Positions 53,583-63,205 of a stretch of DNA of 64,000 nt are shown in pieces; the first letter of the stretch is position 1; each line of letters begins with the position of its first letter. The stretch comes from Ignavibacterium sp. (GTDB lineage Bacteria > Bacteroidota > Ignavibacteria > Ignavibacteriales > Ignavibacteriaceae): assembly GCA_032027145.1 (NCBI GenBank), contig JAVSMP010000001.1:1082903-1146902 (forward strand). The letters run 5' to 3'. Made by a program: the position numbers and the translations under genes. The notes below the pieces were generated by a model that was not told where the DNA came from, made no database searches, and saw only the letters and a program-made list of their open reading frames with translations.

Positions 53583-54287
53583 ATGAAAGTAGAAATATGG
53601 TCGGATGTAATATGTCCGTTTTGTTACCTTGGCAAAAAACATTTTGAAAAAGCTTTGGAACAATTATCATTTAAAGAAAAAATAAAAGTGAAATGGAAAA
53701 GTTTCCAATTGGACCCTTCGCTGCCTGCTGAAGGACTTTCTGTTTCAACAACCGAGTATTTAATTAAACACAAAGGGATGCCTGAGCTGCAGATTGAAAG
53801 TATGTTCGATTATCTTAAGCAAAAAGGATCAGAAGTTGGAATTGATTTCAGACAGGATATTTCTATACAGGCTAATACTTTCAGGGCACATCGTCTGATT
53901 CATTTTGCTCAGGAAAAAGAGAAGGGAAATGAGATTGAAGAATCTTTATTCAAAGCTCATTTTTCTGATGGCAAAAATATTGGCAGCATCAGCGTCCTGG
54001 AAGAGCTTGCAGAAAATATTGGGCTGAATAGAACTGAAGTTATAGCATTATTAAGCAGCAACGAGAAAACAGAAGAGGTGATGAAAGATATTAAAGAAGC
54101 TCAAGCTTTAGGTATTCATGGAGTTCCGTTTTTTGTGATTGATAAAAAATATGGAGTTTCAGGTGCACAGCCTGTTGGAACATTTGTAGAAGCCTTACGA
54201 CAGGCTTATCAGAAAAGTAAGACTGAATTTGATATCATGGACAAACAAAGCGATGGTGTTTGTGAAGAGGATAACTGCAGTATATAG
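53583..54287 (+). CDS. FrnE-type DsbA-family oxidoreductase
   Basis: 234 residues. Thioredoxin fold with CPFC at residues 11-14 (WSDVICPFCYLGK), the FrnE/2-hydroxychromene-carboxylate isomerase-like long form: KVKWKSFQLDPSLP, ANTFRAHRLIHFAQEKEKG, LFKAHFSDGKNIG and GIHGVPFFVIDKKYGVSGAQP (cis-Pro loop). Cytoplasmic, without a signal peptide. It likely has disulfide exchange or oxidative-stress function. A C-terminal CEEDNC adds a metal- or thiol-binding tail. Confidence 0.9.
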   Translation: MKVEIWSDVICPFCYLGKKHFEKALEQLSFKEKIKVKWKSFQLDPSLPAEGLSVSTTEYLIKHKGMPELQIESMFDYLKQKGSEVGIDFRQDISIQANTFRAHRLIHFAQEKEKGNEIEESLFKAHFSDGKNIGSISVLEELAENIGLNRTEVIALLSSNEKTEEVMKDIKEAQALGIHGVPFFVIDKKYGVSGAQPVGTFVEALRQAYQKSKTEFDIMDKQSDGVCEEDNCSI

Positions 54288-54410
54288 AAAAAATTAATTC
54301 GATAAATTTGTTTTAAGTCAAATGAAAATTGTTTTTAATACTGTAGCTTAGAGTAACTGCAATTACTATGATCAGCAGTTCAGATCAATTAAAATAATTT
54401 GGAGTTTTAA

Positions 54411-54866
54411 ATTTTTACACTTTACCAGTTTCTTGTTATAGTTCATATATTATCTGCCATACTTGGGATGGGACCCGGTTTTGTTATGATTTACATCGTA
54501 ACAAAAGCAGCTAATATGACTGAATTAAAGCATGCATATTTTATCCGGAACAGACTGCATAATTTTGTAATGGTTGGCGGTACTCTTCTGCTTCTTTCCG
54601 GTTTGGGATTGGGATTTGTTAATCCTTATCTGTTTAAAGCAGCTTGGTATATAATAAGTTTAATTCTATTCATCATTGCACTAGCTTTCGGTCCAATCTT
54701 ATTAACACCGCGATCAAAACCGATTAAAGAGTTGTTGAAATATTATAATGGTGATGAAATTCCTGAAGAATATTATGCGCTTTCAAAGAAGTTGTTCTTC
54801 TATGAAAGAATTGAGAACCTGATTTTCATAATCATAATCATACTTATGGTACTTAAGCCATATTAA
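54411..54866 (+). CDS. DUF2269-like membrane protein, probable ATT start
   Basis: 151 residues if translation starts at ATT 54411, with GGAG at 54401-54404; from the first ATG (54468) only 132 remain and the first membrane helix, carrying the conserved His (FLVIVHILSAILGMGPG), is lost. A stop lies directly upstream of the ATT. Four hydrophobic helices follow (HNFVMVGGTLLLLSGLGLGF, WYIISLILFIIALAFGPILL, LIFIIIIILMVL). DUF2269 proteins are inner-membrane and of unknown function. A start codon other than ATG/GTG/TTG would be unusual. Confidence 0.62.
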   Translation: MFTLYQFLVIVHILSAILGMGPGFVMIYIVTKAANMTELKHAYFIRNRLHNFVMVGGTLLLLSGLGLGFVNPYLFKAAWYIISLILFIIALAFGPILLTPRSKPIKELLKYYNGDEIPEEYYALSKKLFFYERIENLIFIIIIILMVLKPY

Positions 54867-54936
54867 AAATCAATTTTATATTTGATATTAATTAACTGAC
54901 AAAAAAATTTTTACATAAATAATCAGATTGAAAAAA

Positions 54937-55683
54937 ATGAAATCAAATGAAGAACTTGATGTAAGAACGCTTATTCCGATTAAAAGACACGAGCTGTTAT
55001 TAAAAATATTCAAAGAACTGCCAGTCGGTGAAAGCTTTATCTTTATTAATGATCATGATCCCGTACCATTATTTTATGAATTTCGCTCAATCCATGGCGA
55101 TGTTGTCGGCTGGGAATATTTGAATCGCGGCGGAAGAGAATGGAAGGTAAGGGTTACTCGTACTGAAGCTTCAAAAGAACGTGAGATGAAAAATGTTGCA
55201 ACGCTTCTTGATCTTCGCAAAGCTGATAAAAAAGAATGGAAGCAGATTGTATTCCATCGCTATGGTATGATGGAAGAGGGAACCACAATGGAACTGGTTG
55301 CAAAAGAAGATATGAAGGAAATTGAAAACATTTTTAAAGAAAAGTTTGAGGGTAGATATAGCTGGATATCTAAAAGTAAATCTTCCGATGAATTTGTAAT
55401 TCATATTAGAAAAGAAGATAACAGTGGTCTTGGAGATACCGGTTACTCAGTTGTAAATGAATTTGATGTGCGCCCTTATCCGCCTTCTGAGCGGCACGAA
55501 ATGTTTTACAAAGCTTTTGCAGATATAAAACCGGGCGAAGCATTTGAATTTTTTAATGATCACGATCCTAAACCATTGTATTATCAGATGGAAGCCGAGA
55601 GTAAAGAGCCTTTTAGATGGGAATATTTAGAAAGCGGACCTGATGTCTGGAAAGTAAGAGTTATCAAGATAAAATCAGAATAA
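54937..55683 (+). CDS. Triple DUF2249-repeat protein
   Basis: 248 residues from ATG 54937 (TTG 54928 in frame). First repeat: LDVRTLIPIKRHELLLKIFKELPVGESFIFINDHDPVPLFYEF...WEYLNRGGREWKVRVTR. Last repeat: FDVRPYPPSERHEMFYKAFADIKPGEAFEFFNDHDPKPLYYQM...WEYLESGPDVWKVRVIK. The middle one (VATLLDLRKADKKEWKQIVFHRYGMMEEGTTMELV...YSWISKSKSSDEFVIHIRK) has lost HDP. DUF2249 has a TusA-like fold and is often found with hemerythrins and NO-related genes. Function unproven. Confidence 0.82.
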   Translation: MKSNEELDVRTLIPIKRHELLLKIFKELPVGESFIFINDHDPVPLFYEFRSIHGDVVGWEYLNRGGREWKVRVTRTEASKEREMKNVATLLDLRKADKKEWKQIVFHRYGMMEEGTTMELVAKEDMKEIENIFKEKFEGRYSWISKSKSSDEFVIHIRKEDNSGLGDTGYSVVNEFDVRPYPPSERHEMFYKAFADIKPGEAFEFFNDHDPKPLYYQMEAESKEPFRWEYLESGPDVWKVRVIKIKSE

Positions 55684-56031
55684 TATGTTTTAATCAGTTG
55701 GAAATTCAATCGTTCAATCATTCATCATATTATTTAGAAATAATATTTAGCGGATTGCGAAAAATTGTTGTTATGTTCATTCCAAACTGAGCAAAAGTCG
55801 TCCTTAATTACTTTCAGTGTCTTGTTTGGATTGGAGTCAAGATGGTAAGATTATTAATTATCAACCGTCAGCTATGCCTTTGGTAACACTCTCCGGTTTT
55901 AATCAGTAATAATTTTTCAGGAGTTGCTTTAAATATTTTTAAGATCATAATTAATTTTTAGATTTGAAAAAATATTTTTAAATATTTTTGGTGGCTTTGA
56001 GATTAAAAGAATTATAAAGTAGAGGTTACAA
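55684..56031. other. Non-coding gap
   Basis: The 348 bases contain no supported gene, RNA or strong hairpin, and no exact promoter match was seen. The lplA leader lies in the last part. Confidence 0.4.
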
Positions 56032-57012
56032 TTGCTTTGCATTTATCATGAATCAACTGATCCATATTTTAATGTTGCTGCAGATGAATATATATTAAAG
56101 TATATTGAAGAAGATTGCTTTATGCTGTGGCGCAACGATAACGCCATTATCGTAGGTAAATTTCAGAATACACTTTCAGAAATAAATTATGAATATGTCA
56201 AAGAACATAACATCTCAGTTGTACGAAGACTATCCGGCGGCGGGGCTGTTTATCACGACCTTGGCAATCTGAATTTCTCTTTTACACAATCAGGTAAGGA
56301 TACCAGTTTATCAGATTTTGAAAAGTTTACCAGCCCTATTATTGAAGTTATAAGAAGTCTTGGAATAGATGCGCGCTTTGAAGGGAAAAATGATTTGGTG
56401 ATTGATGGAAGAAAATTTTCAGGAAATGCAGCACACATTTACAATAACAAAATCTTACATCACGGAACTATTCTTTTTGCTTCTGAAATGAGAAATATTA
56501 GTGAAGCATTGCGGATTAACCCGGTAAAATATATTGATAAAGCCGTGAAGTCCATTCCTAAAAGAGTTACAAACATTTCCGAGCATTTAAAAACTAAAAT
56601 CAGTCTTGAAGAGTTTACTAAGAAATTAATGGATTATGTTCTCGCAAATTATCCGGATGCACGCCTTTATAAATTTACTGAAGATGATAAAATAAAGATT
56701 CAAAAGTTAAGAGATGAAAAGTATGCAACTTATGAATGGAATTTTGGGAAATCGCCTGAATATAATTTTAAAAAGTCAGTACGCACAAAAGGCGGCTTGC
56801 TTGAAATGAATCTTGAAGTAAAAAACGGAATTATTGAAAAAGCAAAAATCTTCGGTGATTTCTTTTCTGAAAAAGGAATCGAGGACATTGAACATGCTTT
56901 AATAAACATACATCACGAAGAAAAAAACTTAAGAGATATCTTATCTAAATATCCGATTGAACAGCACTTTCGCAGCATCAATATTGATGATCTGATTGCT
57001 GCTATGTTTTGA
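56032..57012 (+). CDS. lplA: Lipoate-protein ligase A
   Basis: 326 residues from TTG 56032. Biotin/lipoate transferase fold with NVAADEYILKY, FMLWRNDNAIIVGKFQNT, VVRRLSGGGAVYHDLGNLNFSF (lipoate/AMP-binding RRxSGGGAVYHD), GRKFSGNAAH and the catalytic-Lys region. The C-terminal accessory domain (about 240-326) is present. It attaches free lipoate to the E2 and GcvH proteins using ATP. A stand-alone gene between long AT-rich spacers. Confidence 0.93.
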   Translation: MLCIYHESTDPYFNVAADEYILKYIEEDCFMLWRNDNAIIVGKFQNTLSEINYEYVKEHNISVVRRLSGGGAVYHDLGNLNFSFTQSGKDTSLSDFEKFTSPIIEVIRSLGIDARFEGKNDLVIDGRKFSGNAAHIYNNKILHHGTILFASEMRNISEALRINPVKYIDKAVKSIPKRVTNISEHLKTKISLEEFTKKLMDYVLANYPDARLYKFTEDDKIKIQKLRDEKYATYEWNFGKSPEYNFKKSVRTKGGLLEMNLEVKNGIIEKAKIFGDFFSEKGIEDIEHALINIHHEEKNLRDILSKYPIEQHFRSINIDDLIAAMF

Positions 57013-57202
57013 TGTCTGTATCGTCACAACTCAAAGAAGTAATTTTAATTACTTTAGACTAAATCTCAGCATTGTGTTTCTTAATCATTAGAATGATAAA
57101 AATGCTAATAGCTGAGAAAATATTTTTGGGATATCAGAGTCTAACAGAAATAGAGTTAAAATCTATTTTCTGAAATTAAAATTATTATAAGGAGTTGAAG
57201 TT

Positions 57203-57712
57203 ATGTTTCTAACAAAAATATTAATCGAAGAAATTCAACAGGAAGCTGTTAACACAAAAAAAATGTTAGGGCGTGTTCCTGCTGAAAAATTTGAATGGCG
57301 TCCTCACGAAAAATCAATGACTTTAAAACAACTGGCGGTACATACAGCTAATTTATCCAGACGACCGGCTCAGATTATCACCACTAAGTATCTGGATATG
57401 GCTGATAGCTCAATTAAAAAACCAGAAGTAAATAGTACTCAGGATTTATTAAAAGAATTTGAAGAAGGAACCAGCCAATCCATTGATGCTTTAACTTCAG
57501 TTAGTGATGATGATTTAAATGTAAATTGGATTATGCGAAGAGGCGAGCATATTATAATAGATACTTCTAAAGCTGCTGCTATTCGTAATATGGGCTTGAG
57601 TCATCTTTATCATCATAGAGCACAATTAAGTGTTTATCTTCGGTTGTTAGATGTTCCTGTTCCCGGAATGTATGGGCAAAGCGCAGATGATAAATTGCTG
57701 GTTAAAGGATAA
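57203..57712 (+). CDS. DinB-family protein
   Basis: 169 residues with AGGAG before ATG 57203. A four-helix bundle with metal-binding His pattern: LKQLAVHTANLSRRP (first His) and GLSHLYHHRAQLSVYLRLL (HxxxHH) with VPVPGMYGQSADD near the end, typical of DinB/YfiT-like proteins. These bind Ni/Zn and are thiol-dependent transferases in some cases; the substrate is unknown. An isolated gene upstream of a PEP-mutase family enzyme. Confidence 0.88.
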   Translation: MFLTKILIEEIQQEAVNTKKMLGRVPAEKFEWRPHEKSMTLKQLAVHTANLSRRPAQIITTKYLDMADSSIKKPEVNSTQDLLKEFEEGTSQSIDALTSVSDDDLNVNWIMRRGEHIIIDTSKAAAIRNMGLSHLYHHRAQLSVYLRLLDVPVPGMYGQSADDKLLVKG

Positions 57713-57793
57713 AACGTATTTAGATATTAAAAATATCCTTAATGATTTGTTTAATAAACTGAAGTCGTTATTAAAATTAAATAGAGTCAGATA

Positions 57794-58639
57794 ATGAATA
57801 ATAGATTTGATCATATCAGACAAAATGAATTATCAGAAAAATTTCACGCATTACATCATAGTGATGAAATGCTTGTGCTGCCAAATGCATGGGATTGTGC
57901 TTCTGCAAAGATATTTGAAGTTGCCGGATTTAAGGCGATTGCAACAACGAGTTCCGGTATATCCTGGTCCTGCGGATACAAAGATGGTGAACACATTCCG
58001 CCGGATTTAATGATTGAGGTTATAGACCGTATGTCGCATTGCGTTAATATTCCTCTTACTGCTGATATTGAAGCAGGATACTATGGAAATGATCTTGATA
58101 AATTTTCAGAGTTTATCGGAAATGTAATTAAAGCTGGTGCAGTTGGGATTAATCTCGAAGATGGTGATTCTAAAACCAAATCAATGATTAATATTAATCT
58201 TCAGATAAAAAAAATAAAATCAGTTAAAGAAGTTGCTAAACAAAAAGGAGTTAATTTATTTCTGAATGCCAGAACGGATGCAATTGAGCTGGTACAGGGA
58301 GATTTAAAAACTAAAATTAAAGCCTGCATTGAAAGAGCTAAAGCATTTGAAGAAGCGGGTGCAGACGGGATATTTATTCCTTTTGTAAAAGAAATAGAAA
58401 CAGTTGAAGAATTAAAAAAGGCAATCAGACTGCCTTTAAATATTCTGATTAATGATACGGTAAAAATTGACGAGCTGAAAAAATTAAAAGTAAACAGAGT
58501 TAGTGTCGGCGGTAAACCAATGTTAGCTTCTCTGAATATACTCAAAGTAATTGCAACTGAATTACAGTCTGGTAATAATTGGAACTCACTTTTTGTAAAA
58601 GATCCGAATTATTTAGAAGTGAACAAATGGTTTGTGTGA
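57794..58639 (+). CDS. Isocitrate lyase/PEP mutase family enzyme
   Basis: 281 residues, a TIM barrel of the ICL/PEPM superfamily: LPNAWDCASAKIFEVAGFKAIATTSSGISWSCGYKDG, LTADIEAGYYGND (metal Asp and Glu), VGINLEDGD, FLNARTDAI and GADGIFIPFV. The catalytic Cys loop of isocitrate lyase (KKCGH) is absent, so this is a PEP mutase, phosphonopyruvate hydrolase or oxaloacetate decarboxylase-like enzyme. Exact activity is open. It converges with marC. Confidence 0.85.
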   Translation: MNNRFDHIRQNELSEKFHALHHSDEMLVLPNAWDCASAKIFEVAGFKAIATTSSGISWSCGYKDGEHIPPDLMIEVIDRMSHCVNIPLTADIEAGYYGNDLDKFSEFIGNVIKAGAVGINLEDGDSKTKSMININLQIKKIKSVKEVAKQKGVNLFLNARTDAIELVQGDLKTKIKACIERAKAFEEAGADGIFIPFVKEIETVEELKKAIRLPLNILINDTVKIDELKKLKVNRVSVGGKPMLASLNILKVIATELQSGNNWNSLFVKDPNYLEVNKWFV

Positions 58640-58658
58640 ATTTAACTTAATAAAGATC

Positions 58659-58711
58659 ATTTTGATTTTACCTGCTTTTAAAAACAAATTAATTTATGAA
58701 AAAATCAAAAT
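58659..58711. terminator. Possible terminator between convergent genes
   Basis: ATTTTGATTTT and AAAATCAAAAT are perfect 11-bp arms with a 31-base loop; the right arm overlaps the marC stop. The all-A/T character leaves some doubt. Confidence 0.4.
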
Positions 58712-59373
58712 AAATTTTTGATTCCAGTTATTGCGATCTGCAGTCCGACACAAAAAATAAGAAAAGCAATAAAACGATTTGCAATTGTTTGTCCTTCATT
58801 ACCTAATCTTCTAACTATATTCTTTGTATGTCCATAAAGAAAATATATTAAGATGCACATTACAATGATTGCTAAAAGCATTGCTGCATTATTAATCAGA
58901 TAGCTTAACCAGTCTGCATTTGAGCTATGTGCGCTTAGTGTGAAAAGCACGGAGATAGTTCCGGCTCCGGTTGTAATCGGAAAAGTGATAGGATAAAAAA
59001 GTTTATCTTTTACATTATTGGTATAGTTGTTATTAGTAAGACTTTCTAAATCTTTTGCCTCGGTTTTAGTGTTATCACGTGAAGAGAGTGACTCCCAACC
59101 TAATATACAAATCACAATGCCGCCGGCTAATTGTATTACAGGAATTGAGATACCGAATAACTCAAGTATCCATCTACCGGCAAATAAAGCTACAACACAA
59201 ATCGAAAAAGCATAAAGGGCAATTTTTTTTACCGCAGCTTTTTTGTCAGAGTCCGGAAGCTGTGACAGATATGGATTAACAATTAAAGCTGATCCAATAG
59301 GATTAATAACAGGAAACAACGCAACAATACTTATAAAAAGCATATTAATAAATGTATGAACATAGGTTAACAT
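58705..59373 (-). CDS. MarC-family integral membrane protein
   Basis: 222 residues, six membrane segments of the MarC/UPF0056 family: FPVINPIGSALIVNPYL (signature NPxG), ICVVALFAGRWILELFGISIPVIQLAGGIVICILGWESL, and FPITTGAGTISVLFTLSAHS. Despite the name it has no proven role in multiple antibiotic resistance; the family has unknown transport function. Alone on the minus strand, starting 226 bases before the divergent alcohol dehydrogenase. Confidence 0.9.
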   Translation of the reverse strand: MLTYVHTFINMLFISIVALFPVINPIGSALIVNPYLSQLPDSDKKAAVKKIALYAFSICVVALFAGRWILELFGISIPVIQLAGGIVICILGWESLSSRDNTKTEAKDLESLTNNNYTNNVKDKLFYPITFPITTGAGTISVLFTLSAHSSNADWLSYLINNAAMLLAIIVMCILIYFLYGHTKNIVRRLGNEGQTIANRFIAFLIFCVGLQIAITGIKNLF

Positions 59374-59599
59374 ATTATCTCATAGTTTTATTTAAAGTTA
59401 CTGATTGTTTGTGTTTTTTCATCAAGCACATTCCATACTTTTTTATGTCTGAAAGAAATTATTAATAAATATTTTTAATTAATCCAGATTGTTCTGAGTT
59501 AATTAAAAAAAATATTTTTATAAACATTTTATCTTTATCACTAAATGAATAAGTTAACATCAAAACTTATTTTACAATTTATATAATTCAGAAAGCATT

Positions 59600-60628
59600 A
59601 TGAAAGCAGTTCGTTTTGTAGGGGTAATTAAACCTTTAAAATTGCAGGAAATCCCAATCCCTGAAATAAGGAAGCGCGACATTTTAGTGAAAATAAAAGC
59701 AGCAGGCATTTGCCATTCTGATGCGCATTATCGTGCAGGAATTTCACCAGTGAGTTTTACTCCGCTAACATTAGGCCACGAAATAGCCGGTATAGTGGAG
59801 AAAACGGGCGAAGAAGTTACAAATGTTAAACCCGGAGATAGAGTTTGTCTTCATTATCTTATTACCTGCGGTGATTGCTATTACTGTTCAACGGGCAACG
59901 AGCAATTTTGTAAACAAGGTAAAATGATAGGACATCATACAGATGGAGGTTATGCAGAATACATTGCGGTTCCATCACGTAATGCAATTCATCTTCCGGA
60001 TGTAATTCCATTTGAACAAGGAGCTACTTTGATGTGTGCTTCTGCTACTGCCTATCACGCTTTACTAAAAAGCAGAATAAAACCCGGTGATAAAGTTGCA
60101 ATATTTGGTGTTGGCGGTTTGGGGCAATCTGCGATACAGCTTGCAAAAGCTTTTGGTGCATCAATGGTATTTGCAATTGATATTGATGAAAAGAAATTGA
60201 AACTTGCTGCTCAGTATGGTGCTGTTCCGATAAACGGAAAAACAACTAATCCTGTTGAAGAGATTAAAAATTTAAACGCAAATAAAGGTGTTGATGTTGC
60301 AATAGAAATGATCGGATTAATACAAACACAAAAACAAGCTCTGCAATCTGTTGGTCCAATGGGACGAGTGGTGCTCGTTGGTCTTTCAAATAAAAATCTT
60401 TCTGTAAATACTTACAGCGAAATACTTGGGAATGAAGTTGAATTAATCGGCTCAAATGATCATCTGTTGCAGGAGCTTCCTAAACTGATTGATTTTGCAG
60501 CAAAGAAAATGCTTGATACTTCACAAATTGTAAGCCGGACTATCCCATTGGATGAAGATGCTATTAATGATACACTTGATGCTTTAGAAAAGTTTGATGC
60601 AGGAGTAAGGACGGTCATTGTCCTTTAA
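59600..60628 (+). CDS. Zinc-dependent alcohol dehydrogenase (MDR)
   Basis: 342 residues. Catalytic zinc: GICHSDAHYR (Cys38) and LGHEIAGIVE (His). Structural zinc: CGDCYYCSTGNEQFC, all four cysteines. Rossmann: VAIFGVGGLGQSAIQLAKAFGA, with Asp in FAIDIDEKKL suggesting NAD+ preference. It oxidises primary or secondary alcohols or reduces aldehydes; the natural substrate is unknown. Followed after 124 bases by an MFS exporter in the same direction, but with a separate leader. Confidence 0.92.
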   Translation: MKAVRFVGVIKPLKLQEIPIPEIRKRDILVKIKAAGICHSDAHYRAGISPVSFTPLTLGHEIAGIVEKTGEEVTNVKPGDRVCLHYLITCGDCYYCSTGNEQFCKQGKMIGHHTDGGYAEYIAVPSRNAIHLPDVIPFEQGATLMCASATAYHALLKSRIKPGDKVAIFGVGGLGQSAIQLAKAFGASMVFAIDIDEKKLKLAAQYGAVPINGKTTNPVEEIKNLNANKGVDVAIEMIGLIQTQKQALQSVGPMGRVVLVGLSNKNLSVNTYSEILGNEVELIGSNDHLLQELPKLIDFAAKKMLDTSQIVSRTIPLDEDAINDTLDALEKFDAGVRTVIVL

Positions 60629-60752
60629 CAGTTTCCTGAAAACTAATAGTACTAAGGGGATGGATGTCAATCTTCAATTGTATTTGTTTGCAATCAATTA
60701 AAAATATTTCCGATTCTGATAATATTAGTAATAATATTTAATTTGTTTTTTT

Positions 60753-62264
60753 ATGTCTGATAATTCTCCTATTGATAATAAACCAAAGCGGCGCAGTTTA
60801 ATTCTTGTTGCGTTAATGCTTACTATGATGCTGGCAGCAATGGACTCAACCATTGTTTCAACTGCTATTCCGCATATTGTATCTGACTTGGGTGGATTTA
60901 CAAAATTCTCCTGGGTGTTTTCAATTTATCTGCTTGCACAAACAGTTACTATTCCACTCTATGGAAAGTTAACTGATCTATTTGGTCGAAAGAAAATTTT
61001 AATTTTTGGAATCAATGTTTTTTTAATCGGATCAGCCGCTTCTGCTGCTTCATGGAATATTGAATCACTTATCCTATTCCGCGGAATGCAGGGACTTGGA
61101 GCCGGTTCTATTATGGCTACAGTAAACACTATTGCTGGTGATATTTATACAGTGGAAGAAAGAGCAAAAATTCAGGGATATCTTTCAAGTATCTGGGGAA
61201 TAAGCGCTATCGTAGGTCCTGCCCTTGGCGGTGCATTAGCAGAGTATGTGAACTGGCGCTGGATTTTTTTAATTAACCTTCCGATAGGTGCTTTATCAAT
61301 TTATTTTATCACTACTTTTTTCAAAGAGAAAATTGTACCTGTAAAACCTGTTATTGATTATAAAGGAGCTGTTCTTATACTGGTTACCTTAGCTCTGTTA
61401 TTTATTTATTTACTCGAAGGCGGACAGGCGTGGTCATGGATTTCTTTTCAGAGTTTTGGTCTTCTTATAACAATTCTATCATTAACGATCTGGACTATTA
61501 ATTCAGAAAGGAATACAGCCGATGCAATTATGCCGCGATGGTTATGGAAAAATAAAACATTAGCTTTTACTAATCTTGCTATGGCCGGTATGGGAATCGT
61601 GATGATGGGACCCGAAACTTTTCTGCCAACATTTGCACAAACTTCACTTGGAATCGGAACCATTGCATCGGGTTTTATATTGGCAAGTATGAGCCTTGGC
61701 TGGCCCACTTCTTCGGCACTTTCAGGAAAATTGTATATGCGGATTGGATTCAGAGATACTTCAATTATTGGAGCAGTTCTTGTTCTTATGGCGTTTGCCG
61801 GATTTCTTTTTATTCCGGCACCTCAGCCTGTTTATTTACTGGTTATAGATCAGGTTTTGCTCGGTGCAGGGTTTGGTTTGCTTTCAACACCTTCTTTAGT
61901 TGGGATTCAATCAATGGTTGCATGGCAGCAGAGAGGAGTAGTAACAAGTGCTAATATGTTTTCAAGAAATCTCGGACAGAGTCTTGGTGCTGCAATCATT
62001 GGTGCAATCTTCAACAATTCATTCTTACAGCAGATGAAAAATAAACCATCAGATATTCCTGATTCTATAAAAGATATTATCGGAACATTCCATTCACCCA
62101 ATTTAGCAGAATCATCTAAAGAGTTTTTGCGCGGGGCTATAAATACATCTATGCAGAATGTTTATCTGGGACTTGTCTTGTTTACATTGCTTGTTATTCT
62201 TTGTCTTTATGTGGTTCCTCAAAGAAGTGCAAAAGATAAAACACTTATTGATACTGGCGGATGA
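60753..62264 (+). CDS. EmrB/QacA-type (DHA2) MFS drug exporter
   Basis: 503 residues with about 14 membrane helices. DHA2 motifs: AAMDSTIVSTAIPHIVSDLGG (helix 1, motif D1), GKLTDLFGRKKILIFG (motif A), LILFRGMQGLGAGSIMATVNTIAGDI (motif B) and WGISAIVGPALGGALAEYVNWRWIFLINLPIGAL (motif C, antiporter). It expels drugs or metabolites in exchange for protons. No TolC or HlyD partner is adjacent. Confidence 0.93.
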   Translation: MSDNSPIDNKPKRRSLILVALMLTMMLAAMDSTIVSTAIPHIVSDLGGFTKFSWVFSIYLLAQTVTIPLYGKLTDLFGRKKILIFGINVFLIGSAASAASWNIESLILFRGMQGLGAGSIMATVNTIAGDIYTVEERAKIQGYLSSIWGISAIVGPALGGALAEYVNWRWIFLINLPIGALSIYFITTFFKEKIVPVKPVIDYKGAVLILVTLALLFIYLLEGGQAWSWISFQSFGLLITILSLTIWTINSERNTADAIMPRWLWKNKTLAFTNLAMAGMGIVMMGPETFLPTFAQTSLGIGTIASGFILASMSLGWPTSSALSGKLYMRIGFRDTSIIGAVLVLMAFAGFLFIPAPQPVYLLVIDQVLLGAGFGLLSTPSLVGIQSMVAWQQRGVVTSANMFSRNLGQSLGAAIIGAIFNNSFLQQMKNKPSDIPDSIKDIIGTFHSPNLAESSKEFLRGAINTSMQNVYLGLVLFTLLVILCLYVVPQRSAKDKTLIDTGG

Positions 62265-62456
62265 TTTTATTAGTCTTTAACTGAAAGTGCAGTAAGTATT
62301 TTCAATAATAAACTTTTCATAGTCTCTTTAGAATTATTGGTAAACATCAATCTAATAACAATTAGTCTTTTCAAAATAAAATAAGCCCGCTTCTTCTTTA
62401 ATTGTAGTCTTATAGATTTATCAACTCTTCAGTTTTTCCTAAAAATGAATTCTTGT

Positions 62457-62972
62457 TTACTTCCGGTGTTTTGCTATCAAATCAAAATCAAAACCTGCTC
62501 GACTTAAAGCATTCTTAGCCGCTTGCAATGCAAAGTCAGCTTTGTTATGCGGATGTACAGGTACCTCAGTAGTATTTTGTAACTGCTCAAGCAGATTTTG
62601 TGTTTCAGCCTCTGTTAACTTTTCACAAACATCATACATACCGCCCGGTTCTTCTTCAAGTAAATCATGTTTTTCCATTATATGCCGGATTACTTTTATG
62701 ACATCGTGAGTTGGCGGCACAACCATCAATGCAGTTAAAGCACCATGATCCAAACGAAGCTTTGCCTGCAGAGGTAAAGGGACATTATTATTTGCTTTTT
62801 GTGCAGCCGGAAAAAGTATTTTCTCTTCCATTTTTATGTGCTTTAATAATCCTGTCCGGAATTGATGATAAAGCTCAGCATCTACTTCGTTTGGATTTTC
62901 AGTTGCCTTATCAAACAATGATTCAATTCTTCTGTGGTCAGTTGTGAAATAGTTATAAAGTGGTTTGTTCAT
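62457..62972 (-). CDS. Hemerythrin-domain protein
   Basis: 171 residues. The di-iron four-helix bundle: TTDHRRIESLFDKA (His), FRTGLLKHIKMEEKILFP (HxxxE), LRLDHGALTALM (His) and IRHIMEKHDLLEEEPGGMYDV (HxxxE/H). Hemerythrin-like proteins bind O2 or NO and repair iron-sulfur clusters under nitrosative stress. With the sNOR-like oxidase cluster and the DUF2249 protein it suggests NO handling, though the genes are not adjacent. It converges with the MFS gene. Confidence 0.9.
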   Translation of the reverse strand: MNKPLYNYFTTDHRRIESLFDKATENPNEVDAELYHQFRTGLLKHIKMEEKILFPAAQKANNNVPLPLQAKLRLDHGALTALMVVPPTHDVIKVIRHIMEKHDLLEEEPGGMYDVCEKLTEAETQNLLEQLQNTTEVPVHPHNKADFALQAAKNALSRAGFDFDLIAKHRK

Positions 62973-63205
62973 CTTTCCTTAAATACATTTAAATAATTTT
63001 TAAATAATCTGCTACTCTTAAGTATATATTATCTGCAACAAAATTCTTTTTTCATTATTAAGAACTTACTGATTGATGCTGAATAATTCTAAGATAGAAA
63101 TATGTTGAAAAATATCTATTTATTTGTAAGTTGCAGAGTTAGATAAATAATCATCGGTTTTAAACTATTCTTTTTAGAAACAAAACACAAAATCAATAAT
63201 TATAT

